Shown piece by piece: positions 1 to 8,680 of a DNA stretch of 64,000 nt. The notes beneath the pieces are model-generated. The model did no database searches, was not told the DNA's origin, and was given only the letters and a program-made list of their open reading frames with translations. The DNA lies in the NCBI RefSeq assembly GCF_016185115.1, contig NZ_JACPOF010000004.1, forward strand, positions 651,398 through 715,397. The letters run 5' to 3'. Source of the stretch: Polaromonas sp. (GTDB taxonomy: Bacteria > Pseudomonadota > Gammaproteobacteria > Burkholderiales > Burkholderiaceae_C). Numbering within the stretch: position 1 is the first letter of the stretch; the number at the start of each line of letters is the position of its first letter. A program made the position numbers and the translations under genes.

Positions 1-832
1 CCGTACCGGTAAGCGCGGCGGCGCCTGGATGGACGATGTACGTACCCGCTGGCTGCGCCCGGACAACGGCCAGTTGCAGACGCCGGTGGCACACCTGGTC
101 TGCAACTTTGCCGATGGGGTTGGCGGTAAACCCGCCCTGCTGACACACGATGACGTCACCACGCTGTTCCACGAATTCGGTCACGGCCTGCACCACATGC
201 TGACGCAGATCAACGAGCGCGATGTCTCCGGCATCAGCGGTGTCGAGTGGGACGCAGTCGAGTTGCCCAGCCAGTTCATGGAGAATTTCTGCTGGGAGTG
301 GGATGTGCTCAAGCACATGACTTCGCACGTAGACACCGGCGAGCCCCTGCCACGCGCACTGTTCGACAAGATGCTGGCGGCCAAGAACTTCCAGAGCGGC
401 ATGCAGACCCTGCGGCAGGTCGAGTTCTCGCTGTTCGACATGCTGCTGCATACCGGCTACAAGCCCGGCGATGACGTTATGGCCGTACTCAACAAAGTTC
501 GTGACGAGGTTGCCGTCATCAAGTCGCCCGCCTACACCCGTACGCCCAACACCTTCGGCCATATCTTTTCAGGTGGTTATGCCGCGGGTTACTACAGCTA
601 CAAATGGGCGGAGGTGCTTTCCGCAGATGCCTATGCGGCGTTTGAGGAAAGCGCAGTGCCTACCGGCGACAGCGAAGGGTCTGCCAGCACGGTGACAGTG
701 GAAACCGGCCGCAAATACCGTCGCGCCATCCTGGAAGCGGGCGGCAGCCGTCCAGCCATGGAGTCATTCAAGGCATTTCGTGGCCGCGAACCGACGATTG
801 ATGCACTCCTGCGTCATCAGGGAATGGCCTGA
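1..832 (+). CDS. prlC: Oligopeptidase A, M3 family zinc peptidase (C-terminal part)
   Basis: The reading frame is open from base 2, so the gene begins before the window and only about the last 276 codons are present. The zinc motif HEFGH lies at bases 170-184, and the downstream glutamate of the third ligand is in the segment reading GVEWDAVELPSQ. The start of the visible part (GKRGGAWMDD) and the GYAAGYYSYKWAEVLSADAY stretch are typical of M3A oligopeptidases of the oligopeptidase A/Dcp type. These are cytoplasmic metallopeptidases that degrade short peptides and cleaved signal peptides. The stop is TGA at 830-832. A methionine at base 29 is internal and not the start. Dcp is a less likely alternative. 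Confidence 0.9.
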   Translation, partial: RTGKRGGAWMDDVRTRWLRPDNGQLQTPVAHLVCNFADGVGGKPALLTHDDVTTLFHEFGHGLHHMLTQINERDVSGISGVEWDAVELPSQFMENFCWEWDVLKHMTSHVDTGEPLPRALFDKMLAAKNFQSGMQTLRQVEFSLFDMLLHTGYKPGDDVMAVLNKVRDEVAVIKSPAYTRTPNTFGHIFSGGYAAGYYSYKWAEVLSADAYAAFEESAVPTGDSEGSASTVTVETGRKYRRAILEAGGSRPAMESFKAFRGREPTIDALLRHQGMA

Positions 833-941
833 ACACGTTAAGGAGCTGGATATAGTGCGCTCTGGACAATGATGGCGCATCCAAACACCCCACACCCATG
901 ATGCCGCGCCATGCGCGCAACGATTACCGGGAAGAGACAAC

Positions 942-1595
942 ATGAAAGCAATCCTTAGCAAACTCATCACCACTGGCGCTGTTGCGGTCGCAGCCGGCCT
1001 GCTGATGACGGTCGCCCATGCACAGCAGGTGTATCGCATCGTAGGCCCGGATGGCAAGGTCACTTTTTCCGACAAACCGCCTCCTGCCGCCACCGCAGCC
1101 AAAGTTACCTCAGGTGGAGGCGGTTCGCCCGCAGGCTCGGGCAGCTCTGCCCTGCCTTTCGAGTTGCGCCAGATTGCCTCGAAATACCCCGTGACCCTCT
1201 ACACAAGCGCCGCTTGCGGCCCCTGCGGCTCGGCCCGCAACATGCTCAATGCGCGCGGCATTCCGTTTACCGAAAAAACCGTCAACACCCCCGCAGACGG
1301 CCAGGCTCTTCAGCGCATCAGCGGCGACAACGCCCTGCCCTTTGCAACCATAGGCGGCCAGCAGCTCAAGGGCTATTCGGATACGGAGTGGACGCAGTTC
1401 CTCAATGCTGCGGGCTACCCGGAAACATCAGCACTGCCTTCAGGCTATCGCCAGGCACCGGCGACGCCACTGGTCGTGGTGGCAACCCCGCCCCCGCCAA
1501 CGGCAACCGCAGGCCCCGGCAACCCGGAAGCCGAGCGTCCCGCCCCGCCACCGATTCAGCCGCCCCCCAGCAACCCGGCCGGCATCAAGTTCTAG
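942..1595 (+). CDS. Exported DUF4124-glutaredoxin fusion protein
   Basis: 217 residues. Residues 1-28 form a signal peptide ending in AHAQQ, so the protein is probably periplasmic. Next comes a DUF4124-type segment (YRIVGPDGKVTFSDKPPP), then a glutaredoxin-like domain from about residue 75 to 160 with the active-site motif CGPC and a TLYTSAACGPCG strand-loop. The tail is rich in Pro and Ala and probably disordered. A thiol-disulfide role in the envelope is inferred from the fold; the partner is unknown. The gene follows prlC by 109 bp in the same direction, but nothing links the two functions. Confidence 0.8.
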   Translation: MKAILSKLITTGAVAVAAGLLMTVAHAQQVYRIVGPDGKVTFSDKPPPAATAAKVTSGGGGSPAGSGSSALPFELRQIASKYPVTLYTSAACGPCGSARNMLNARGIPFTEKTVNTPADGQALQRISGDNALPFATIGGQQLKGYSDTEWTQFLNAAGYPETSALPSGYRQAPATPLVVVATPPPPTATAGPGNPEAERPAPPPIQPPPSNPAGIKF

Positions 1596-1712
1596 TGGTG
1601 GTGGCGTTTCAATAGCTTGTCCCCCGGAGTGGTCCGGGAGACTGGCGTTACCGGGGCTTGAGCACTCGCAGTGGGGTCAAACCTGCGTCCCCGGGTTCCT
1701 GCCACTTCATAA

Positions 1713-3989
1713 CTAGCGCTTGGGCGGTTTGGGTTTGCCTGTCGGGTCTATGGACAACTGGTAGGAGTCAAACTCTATCGAGTTGTCCAGGTGCGCTGCG
1801 GCTGGCGGCGATGCAGGACTTGCCTGCGCTGGCGGAGGAATGGCAATATCCGCTGCGAACTGCGCAAAGAACCTTGAATCAGACTCTTCTTCCACTGCCG
1901 GCGGTGCTGCTGCACTTTCGTTGTCAAAAAGGCTCAGGTCAAGATCAAGCCCGAGGTTTGGTGATGAAGGCGGTATGACGGACTCAAGAAAGGGTTGGCT
2001 GTATTCCCGTGCTTCGGGCACGGACACCGATGCCGACAGCGGCTGGATGGACGTAGAAACGAATTTGGTGGTCTTGATTTCATTGTCAAACCCGGAATCC
2101 GGCAGATCAAACTTCGGCAAGGCGTTACCGGCATTCGCCTCCGGGTTAATAATCTCCCTGGCAACCGAATAAAGCATCAGCAGCTCACGATAGGCTTCAA
2201 GGTCAAAGGCTTCCGCCCCGGCGTCGGGTTTGCGGAAAATCGACTCCTCAATGATGTCGAGCACCTTGGGGGACGGCCACAGTGCTTCAATACGCGACAT
2301 CGCTATCTGATAGGCCTCCAGGCCGGCCCCTGAATCCTTGTCCGTGTAAAACTGGAAGGCTGGAATCTTGGAATTGAAAAGCTGGTTGAAGGTCTGGCGC
2401 AAATCTTCATAATCTTCTTCGCGCCCAAGCTGGTGGTACAGCTTGAACAGGTCCAGATAGACAAGCGCACTGGTCTGAACGTTCTCGCTGATATGCTCAC
2501 GGAGCACCTCAACGGCCTGCTCGGTCTGGCCCAGGGATACAAAAAAGTCCGCCTGTTGCTGGACGTCAAAGAGCTCTTCCGCCTTTACCGCCCGCGACGG
2601 GTGGGTCATGCTCATCGCAAAATCGGACCGATCCCGGCGGGACAGCGGTGGCACCGAATCGGAATTACCCACCTGCGACAGGTGCTTGACTTCAGTGAAC
2701 CCCGACTCGTTTGCCCCGAGATCCAGGTCGAGGTCAGAAGACGGTTCCGCCGATCCTTTACTGATCTTCCCCGCTTTCAGGGTCTTGACAGCCCTCTTTG
2801 CTGCCTGCGCCTGCTCAGCTGGCGTCAGTGCATCAATGTCAGGCGCACTGCTGGCCCAGCCTTTGTCAAGCGGCTCCTTTTTCCGCCACCACGGCAGGTC
2901 ACCGTCATCACTGCGCTTCAGCAGGAGCCAGCCGCGCACAAAGTAAGCCAGGGCCGCCACCGCAAGCAGTAACAGTGCAGCCAGCGCATACACCAGCACA
3001 TTGGCATAACGATCGGCCTCGGCCTGCTTGACCTGCCCATTCAGCGTTTCGATAGCGAGCCGGTTCTTCTGGCTTTGGACCCGCAAGGTCTGTACCGATG
3101 CTTCCAGGCTCTGGAGCTTTTCAGCATCCCGCAGCATGTCCTGCGGCTGCAGGGTCAGGGCGCGCCAGAGTGCAGCAGCAGCCGAGCGCTCCTGCGGGCT
3201 CGATGACGGCGTGCTGAGCATTTCGGTCGAGGCCTTCAGGGACGGATCCCGCTCGATGGTGAGATCCAGCGGTTCAAGCTTGAGGCGGGCACCTGTTTTG
3301 GCTGCCGCTTTTGCTTCCCTCGCCTCTTTGGCGCGCTGGCTCCGGCTGATGACAGGTGCGGTGCCTTTTCCTGGCGCAGCCGCAGCGGCAACCACGGGTG
3401 GGCGGCTGCTCGCCTGCGGCGCGGTCGCTGCCGAACCTGCTTCAGCCGCAACAGCCCGGTTGCGGGACCGGCGCGTTGCGCTTGCGGCAGAAGGTACGGA
3501 ACCTGGCGAGGTCGCCGTGGCGGACGCGGCGGGCGCCGCAGGGCCAGGTGCAGCGACCGGCGCGGATATGGCCTGCCGGACAGCAATGCCAGGAGCCTGC
3601 ATCTGTGGTGCCTGCTCGGACACCAGATCAGCCAGCACAACAAACTTCTTCTCGTTTTTCTGCAGGCAGCCCGCACGCAGATAGATGCTGACGACAGGCT
3701 CATCTATCGGTACCGAGGTGCGGACGTGAATCACGGCATCCTGGCCGCTGCCGACTCTTTCAGAGCTGACCTGAACCCGCCCTCTTGACAGCTTGGTGTC
3801 CGAATAAAAAACATCGGCGTCAATGCACGCCGTAGCCAGGTCTTCCTGGGCATCAAGCACGGCCTGTATGGAAATGTCCAGAGGACGGCCAATGATGGCG
3901 GCGCCGCGGTGTCGTCCAAGCGACATGGCCATGCTGCTGGATGCAGCAAACAACAGCAGACAGGCAAGGACAATCTGGCTCTTTTTCAC
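1713..3989 (-). CDS. FimV-like inner-membrane protein
   Basis: 758 residues. It has a signal peptide (1-21), an N-terminal FimV-type domain (about 22-115, containing GRPLDISIQAVL), a long Ala/Pro-rich linker to about 260, and a predicted coiled coil near 285-325. One membrane segment (about 332-354, VLVYALAALLLLAVAALAYF) follows, then a cytoplasmic part with TPR-like helices (FFVSLGQTEQAVEVLREH) and an acidic C-terminal region. FimV/TspA proteins organise polar machinery, type IV pili and twitching in other proteobacteria. No LysM motif is evident between the N-terminal domain and the membrane span. The gene diverges from the 3-hydroxyacyl-CoA dehydrogenase gene, with an 87-bp shared promoter region. 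Confidence 0.75.
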   Translation of the reverse strand: MKKSQIVLACLLLFAASSSMAMSLGRHRGAAIIGRPLDISIQAVLDAQEDLATACIDADVFYSDTKLSRGRVQVSSERVGSGQDAVIHVRTSVPIDEPVVSIYLRAGCLQKNEKKFVVLADLVSEQAPQMQAPGIAVRQAISAPVAAPGPAAPAASATATSPGSVPSAASATRRSRNRAVAAEAGSAATAPQASSRPPVVAAAAAPGKGTAPVISRSQRAKEAREAKAAAKTGARLKLEPLDLTIERDPSLKASTEMLSTPSSSPQERSAAAALWRALTLQPQDMLRDAEKLQSLEASVQTLRVQSQKNRLAIETLNGQVKQAEADRYANVLVYALAALLLLAVAALAYFVRGWLLLKRSDDGDLPWWRKKEPLDKGWASSAPDIDALTPAEQAQAAKRAVKTLKAGKISKGSAEPSSDLDLDLGANESGFTEVKHLSQVGNSDSVPPLSRRDRSDFAMSMTHPSRAVKAEELFDVQQQADFFVSLGQTEQAVEVLREHISENVQTSALVYLDLFKLYHQLGREEDYEDLRQTFNQLFNSKIPAFQFYTDKDSGAGLEAYQIAMSRIEALWPSPKVLDIIEESIFRKPDAGAEAFDLEAYRELLMLYSVAREIINPEANAGNALPKFDLPDSGFDNEIKTTKFVSTSIQPLSASVSVPEAREYSQPFLESVIPPSSPNLGLDLDLSLFDNESAAAPPAVEEESDSRFFAQFAADIAIPPPAQASPASPPAAAHLDNSIEFDSYQLSIDPTGKPKPPKR

Positions 3990-4076
3990 AGGGGCTTCAC
4001 AGTCGCTTGGATAAGTTCACTCATACGATTTTGGCACAGCTGTTACAGGTCGGGCGCTGCGTAATAATACTTTTCC

Positions 4077-5597
4077 ATGAAACCCATTTATAAAACAGTA
4101 GGCGTTGTTGGCACCGGTGCCATGGGACGCGGAATTGCACAAATCGCCGCCCAGGCCGGCAGCACCGTCAAATTGTTCGATTTGCAGGCTGACGCAGGCG
4201 TAAAGGCCAAGGCCGCCCTCCACGACCAGTGGGACAAGCTGGTCGCCAAAGGCAGGCTGGAGGACAGCGTCGCTGCCGGCCACAAATCACGTGTTCTCAC
4301 CCTTGCCACTCTGGCAGAACTGGCTGACTGCGACCTGATCGTTGAGGCCGTGGTCGAGCGTCTTGACGTCAAACAATCCCTGTTTGCGGAACTCGAAGGG
4401 CTGGTGTCACCCGAGGCGGTGCTCGTCACCAATACCTCATCGCTGTCTGTCACGGCCATTGCGGCCAAACTCAAACACCCTGGCCGTTTTGCCGGTTACC
4501 ATTTTTTCAACCCCGTGCCGCTCATGAAGGTGGTCGAAGTGATCGCCGGTCTCAAAACCAGCGCTGCCGTGTGCACCCAGCTGATGGACTACGCCCGCCA
4601 GATGGGCCACACGCCGGTGCTGGCCCAAGACACACCGGGCTTCATCGTGAACCATGCCGGCCGCGGTTACGGCACCGAAGCCCTGCGTATCGTCAGCGAA
4701 GGCATTGCCGATTTCGCCACCATTGACCGCATCCTGCGCGACCAGGTCGGGTTCAAGCTCGGCCCTTTCGAACTGATGGACCTGACGGCGCTTGACGTGT
4801 CGCACCCGGTCATGGAGTCGGTCTATCGCCAGTATTACGACGAAGCGCGTTACCGCCCGAGCGTGATCACCGCGCAACGCCTGGCCGGCGGCATGCTGGG
4901 ACGCAAGACCGGTGAAGGCTTTTACAAATACGAAGGTGGTGTCATGCAGACCACACCCGAAGCGCCGGCGCCCGTTGTTGCAGAAATGCCGCCAGTCTGG
5001 GTTTCCCCGCGCGCGGCGCGCCGTGCCGAGTTGCTGCAGCTGCTCAAAGATCTGGGCGCAAAAATCGAAACCGGCGCGTCTGCCTCGCCCCAGGCACTGA
5101 CACTGGTCGCACCGCTGGGTTTTGACATCACCACGGTCGCCGTGGTCGAGCGGCTGGACCCGGCCCGCACCATAGGCATTGACATGCTGATTGACGATGC
5201 TGCGACCAAACGCCGCGTGCTGGCGACCAACCCCGCCACCCGCACCGACATGCGCGACGCCGCACACGCCCTCTTCGCCCGCGACGGCAAGGCCGTGAGC
5301 GTGATTCGCGACAGCGGCGGTTTTGTCACCCAGCGCGTGGTGGCGACCATCGTCAACATCGCCAGCGACATCTGCCAGCAGGGCATCTGCAGTCCGAAAG
5401 ACCTTGAGACGGCCGTGACGCTAGGCCTAGGCTACCCCATGGGCCCGCTGGCCATGGGTGACCGCTACGGCCCGACCAATGTGCTGGAGGTGCTGTTCAA
5501 CATGCAGACGGTGTACGGCGACCAGCGCTACCGCCCCTCTCCATGGCTGCGCAGGCGTGGCGCGATAGGCCTGAGTCTCATGCATGAGGAGAGTTGA
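4077..5597 (+). CDS. 3-hydroxyacyl-CoA dehydrogenase (NAD-dependent, two C-terminal domains)
   Basis: 506 residues. The N-terminal Rossmann motif VGVVGTGAMGRGIAQ (residues 8-22) binds NAD. HFFNPVPLMKVVEV carries the catalytic histidine, and GRKTGEGFYKY closes the first C-terminal domain. A second, degenerate 3HCDH domain follows (about 400-490), as in the PaaH/PaaC group of phenylacetate degradation. The reaction is oxidation of 3-hydroxyacyl-CoA to 3-oxoacyl-CoA in beta-oxidation or aryl-CoA catabolism. The next gene encodes an enoyl-CoA hydratase family enzyme, which supports a joint pathway. A phenylacetate-specific role is plausible but not shown. Confidence 0.88.
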   Translation: MKPIYKTVGVVGTGAMGRGIAQIAAQAGSTVKLFDLQADAGVKAKAALHDQWDKLVAKGRLEDSVAAGHKSRVLTLATLAELADCDLIVEAVVERLDVKQSLFAELEGLVSPEAVLVTNTSSLSVTAIAAKLKHPGRFAGYHFFNPVPLMKVVEVIAGLKTSAAVCTQLMDYARQMGHTPVLAQDTPGFIVNHAGRGYGTEALRIVSEGIADFATIDRILRDQVGFKLGPFELMDLTALDVSHPVMESVYRQYYDEARYRPSVITAQRLAGGMLGRKTGEGFYKYEGGVMQTTPEAPAPVVAEMPPVWVSPRAARRAELLQLLKDLGAKIETGASASPQALTLVAPLGFDITTVAVVERLDPARTIGIDMLIDDAATKRRVLATNPATRTDMRDAAHALFARDGKAVSVIRDSGGFVTQRVVATIVNIASDICQQGICSPKDLETAVTLGLGYPMGPLAMGDRYGPTNVLEVLFNMQTVYGDQRYRPSPWLRRRGAIGLSLMHEES

Positions 5598-5726
5598 ACA
5601 CCCCCTTCGGATGCTCACTTCGTGTAGCACCTTCCCCCCTTGCAGGGGGCGGCGCCTGCAGTCCGGCAAAGCCGGTCCTGCGGCACCCGCTTGCACCGGA
5701 CCCAACTCAACACTTTGGAAGACTTA
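5598..5726. other. Intergenic GC-rich repeat-like spacer
   Basis: This 129-bp spacer separates the dehydrogenase and hydratase genes. It contains short complementary GC tracts (for example GCCGGCAAAGCCGGT-like and CCCCCTTGCAGGGGG-like dyads around 5635-5680) of a kind often seen between Comamonadaceae genes. It could fold as a transcript-processing or attenuating hairpin. I see no gene in it. An ORF start at 5640 that extends the next gene upstream runs through this repeat and was not used. Confidence 0.4.
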
Positions 5727-6506
5727 ATGGCAGGCGCAATCAAAAGTACCAGTGAGGGCCAGACCCTCATCCTGACGATCAGCAACCCCGAGTTCAAAAA
5801 CGCCCTGGGGCCCGAGATCTACAGCGCAGGGGTTGAAGCGCTCAACGCTGCCGAGAACAACCCGGACATCCGCAGCGTCGTCATCACCGGCGAAGGCAGC
5901 ATGTTCTGCGCGGGCGGCAACCTGCAGCGCCTGCAGGGCAACCGGCGCGAGCCCAAAGAAGTCCAGGCGCAAAGCATAGACAGCCTGCACAGCTGGATCG
6001 ACTCCATACGCACCTACCCCAAACCTGTTATCGCGGCGGTCGAGGGGGCTGCCGCTGGCGCGGGTTTCTCGCTGGCCCTGGCCTGCGATTTCTGCGTCGC
6101 GGCCGACAACGCGGTATTTGTGATGTCGTACAGCACCGTGGGCCTGTCGCCGGACGGCGGCGGCAGCTGGAGCCTGGCGCGCGCCCTGCCCCGTCCACTG
6201 GCGAGCGAGTTGCTGATGGCCGGCGAGCGCATCGGTGCGCAGCGGCTGTTTGATTTTGGCCTCGTCAACCGCGTGACAGGCGCGGGCTCGGCCCTGACGG
6301 AGGCCCTCAAGCTGGCAGAACGCCTCAATGCACGTGCGCCCAATGCGCTGTCCAGCATCAAGGAACTGATCAACGATGCCGCCGGCAATACGCTGGGCCA
6401 GCAACTGATCAGCGAGCGGGATCATTTTGTCGATAACCTGCACGATTCCAACGGCGGCGAAGGCATCAGCGCCTTCCTCGAGAAGCGTACCCCGCAATAC
6501 CGCTAG
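5727..6506 (+). CDS. Enoyl-CoA hydratase/isomerase family, possible alternative oxepin-CoA hydrolase
   Basis: 259 residues from the ATG at 5727, which has GGAAG eight bases upstream; a longer frame from 5640 is non-coding in character. Crotonase signatures are present: the oxyanion-hole segment FCAGGNLQRL, KPVIAAVEGAAAGAGFSLAL and SPDGGGSWSLARALPRPLA. The NLQRL and GGSWSLARALPR pattern resembles proteins annotated as alternative-type oxepin-CoA hydrolase in Burkholderiales. That assignment is from memory and would fit the preceding PaaH-like gene. General crotonase activity (hydration or hydrolysis of acyl-CoA) is much safer than the specific reaction. Confidence 0.82.
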   Translation: MAGAIKSTSEGQTLILTISNPEFKNALGPEIYSAGVEALNAAENNPDIRSVVITGEGSMFCAGGNLQRLQGNRREPKEVQAQSIDSLHSWIDSIRTYPKPVIAAVEGAAAGAGFSLALACDFCVAADNAVFVMSYSTVGLSPDGGGSWSLARALPRPLASELLMAGERIGAQRLFDFGLVNRVTGAGSALTEALKLAERLNARAPNALSSIKELINDAAGNTLGQQLISERDHFVDNLHDSNGGEGISAFLEKRTPQYR

Positions 6507-6633
6507 GACCAGCGGTCAGCAGACACGCGACACCCATGCGACAGCCATACGGCTGCCGCATGCTCCGGGCAGTGTGACAGAGGCGACAATGAATGCCCGG
6601 CGCTTCATTCCCCAGTCACCCAAAAGACAGCCC

Positions 6634-7359
6634 ATGGACGATCCCATCCTTACGATAGAAGAACGCACAGCGATCAACGAAGGTCGCTGGTTTTCTTCGC
6701 TCTCGCCGTCCCTGCGGCACGACATACTCCGATGCGCCTACGTCCAGCGGTACAAGGATGGCGACCTGATCGCCGCGCGCGGCGACCCGCCCGAACAATG
6801 GATTGCCTGCGCCAAGGGTGCGGTGCGCATCAGCTCGACCTCGATATCGGGCAAACAGATCACGCTGACCTATGTGGAGCCGGGCATCTGGTTCGGCGAT
6901 GTGGCGATCTTCGACGGCGACCGGCGCACCCACGATGCCTATGCGCATGGCGAGACCACCATACTCTGCGTGGCCAAGGCCGATTTCAAGAAAATACTGG
7001 CGACGCACGTGGAGCTTTACGAGGCCATGCTGCGCCTGCATGCGCGCCGCATACGCCAGCTCTTCGGCCTGGTCGAAGACCTCAACACCTTGCCGCTGCG
7101 CGCACGCCTGGCCAAGCAGTTGCTGCACCTGGTGCGCAGCTACGGCGTGCCCAGCCTGTCGGACAACAGCGAGATGCGTATCAGCCTGCAACTGGCGCAG
7201 GAAGAACTTGCCCAGTTGCTGGGCGCATCACGTCAGCGCGTGAACCAGGAACTCAAGGCCATGGAGCGCGAAGACGCCATCCGCATAGAGCCTGCCGGAC
7301 TGGTGGTGCGCGACCGGGACGCCCTGCTGCGCATCTCGGAAACCGATCTTGAAAAATAA
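6634..7359 (+). CDS. Crp/Fnr-family transcription regulator
   Basis: 241 residues from the ATG at 6634 (MDDPILTIEE); in-frame upstream ATGs at 6427 and 6589 overlap or abut the hydratase gene and add non-conserved sequence. The N-terminal cyclic-nucleotide-binding-like beta-roll spans about 20-140 (GDLIAARGDPPEQW, PGIWFGDVAIFDG). It is followed by a dimer helix and a winged HTH (about 165-225) with recognition region QEELAQLLGASRQRVNQELK. No cysteine cluster of the Fnr iron-sulfur type is visible. It sits between the acyl-CoA genes and the phosphotransferase gene and may regulate them. The effector is unknown. Confidence 0.85.
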   Translation: MDDPILTIEERTAINEGRWFSSLSPSLRHDILRCAYVQRYKDGDLIAARGDPPEQWIACAKGAVRISSTSISGKQITLTYVEPGIWFGDVAIFDGDRRTHDAYAHGETTILCVAKADFKKILATHVELYEAMLRLHARRIRQLFGLVEDLNTLPLRARLAKQLLHLVRSYGVPSLSDNSEMRISLQLAQEELAQLLGASRQRVNQELKAMEREDAIRIEPAGLVVRDRDALLRISETDLEK

Positions 7360-7398
7360 ACGGCACGCAAGACGCCACACCGCACAAAGCACAGACAC

Positions 7399-8490
7399 AT
7401 GAGCAACTTTGACCATTTCGCCGGTACCCGTGCAGTGTCAGGCCAGCACCTCTTCGACACGGCAGCCCTCACCCGCTACCTTGAAACCAACCTGCCTGGT
7501 TTTGCGGGCCCGCTGACGGTCGAGATGTTCAACGGCGGGCAGTCCAACCCCACCTACAAGCTCCTCACGCCAGGCAAGTCTTATGTGATGCGTGCCAAGC
7601 CCGGGCCCGCCGCCAAACTGCTGCCATCAGCGCATGCGGTTGACCGCGAATTCGAGGTCATGAAGGGCCTGTACGGCACTGATGTGCCTGTGGCGCAGAT
7701 GTACTGCCTGTGCGAGGATGAAGCCATCATTGGCCGCGCCTTCTACGTGATGGAGTTTGTCGCTGGCCGCGTGCTCTGGGACCAGTCCCTGCCCGGCCTG
7801 AGCAATACCCAGCGCGGCGGGATCTACAACGAGATGAACCGCGTCATCTCGGCCCTGCACAAGGTCAAATTCGCCGAGCGAGGCCTTGCCGACTACGGCA
7901 AGCCCGGCAATTACTTTGAGCGCCAGATTGGCCGCTGGAGCAAGCAGTACGTCGCCTCCATCACCAAACCGATTCCCGAGATGGATCAGCTCATGGCCTG
8001 GCTACCCGCCAATATGCCGGCCAGCGCACGCGATGAAAGCATGGTCTCCATCGTGCATGGCGACTACCGCCTCGACAACCTGATGTTCCACCCCACGGAG
8101 CCACGCGTGCTGGCGGTGCTGGACTGGGAGTTGTCAACGCTGGGCCACCCGCTGGCCGATTTCAGCTACCACTGCATGGCCTGGCATATCCCGCCGGGCT
8201 CCTTCCGAGGCATAGGCGGGCTGGACCTGGCCAGCCTGGGGATACCGAGCGAAGCCGAATACATACGCCTGTACTGCGAACGCACCGGACTGACGACGCC
8301 GGAAGCGCTCAAGCCCGACTGGGACTTTTACCTGGCCTACAACCTGTTTCGCATCGCGGCCATCCTGCAGGGCATTGCCAAGCGGGTTGAAGCCGGCACG
8401 GCATCGAGCCCGCAGGCCGTTGCATCGGCCGCAGGCGCGCCCTTGCTGGCAAAGATGGCCTGGGACTTTGCCCAAAAGAGCGGCAACTGA
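7399..8490 (+). CDS. Phosphotransferase family protein (APH/ACAD10 type)
   Basis: 363 residues. The aminoglycoside-phosphotransferase/choline-kinase fold is marked by GGQSNPTYKL (nucleotide-binding loop), the catalytic loop SIVHGDYRLDNLMFHP and the metal-binding VLDWELSTLGHPLADF. This subgroup usually lies next to acyl-CoA dehydrogenase and hydratase genes and is homologous to the N-terminal part of ACAD10/11, where 4-hydroxyacyl-CoA is phosphorylated. That matches the neighbours here and suggests hydroxy-fatty-acid catabolism. Antibiotic resistance is unlikely. The gene starts 40 bp after the Crp/Fnr gene and is probably co-transcribed. Confidence 0.85.
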   Translation: MSNFDHFAGTRAVSGQHLFDTAALTRYLETNLPGFAGPLTVEMFNGGQSNPTYKLLTPGKSYVMRAKPGPAAKLLPSAHAVDREFEVMKGLYGTDVPVAQMYCLCEDEAIIGRAFYVMEFVAGRVLWDQSLPGLSNTQRGGIYNEMNRVISALHKVKFAERGLADYGKPGNYFERQIGRWSKQYVASITKPIPEMDQLMAWLPANMPASARDESMVSIVHGDYRLDNLMFHPTEPRVLAVLDWELSTLGHPLADFSYHCMAWHIPPGSFRGIGGLDLASLGIPSEAEYIRLYCERTGLTTPEALKPDWDFYLAYNLFRIAAILQGIAKRVEAGTASSPQAVASAAGAPLLAKMAWDFAQKSGN

Positions 8491-8680
8491 GGGCCACCGC
8501 CAAAATTTAATGTATACGGCAAATTTTTAATGTGTATGTTAAAAAATTGATCTACAGCCTGAAAACAAGCCAAAACGGCGTCCCAAAACCCTGAAAATGG
8601 CCAAAAACACTCATTTTCAGGCATTAAATCGGCTGTAGACCAATAGATACGCGCGTGAGCAGCTATCAATTCAATAGCGA
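8491..8680. other. Intergenic region with nested inverted repeats
   Basis: This is a convergent spacer between the phosphotransferase gene (+) and a LysR gene (-). A perfect 10-bp dyad CCTGAAAATG/CATTTTCAGG occupies 8590-8599 and 8612-8621. A wider 9-bp dyad TCTACAGCC/GGCTGTAGA occupies 8551-8559 and 8631-8639. A third copy of GCCTGAAAA at 8557-8565 can also pair with 8614-8622. The arms lie between two convergent stops, so bidirectional termination is the simplest role. AT-rich sequence precedes them. No gene is seen. Confidence 0.55.

Noticed and set aside
7399..8490. Aminoglycoside resistance gene
   Set aside because: The APH fold is present, but the ACAD10-like motifs and acyl-CoA neighbours point to fatty-acid metabolism.
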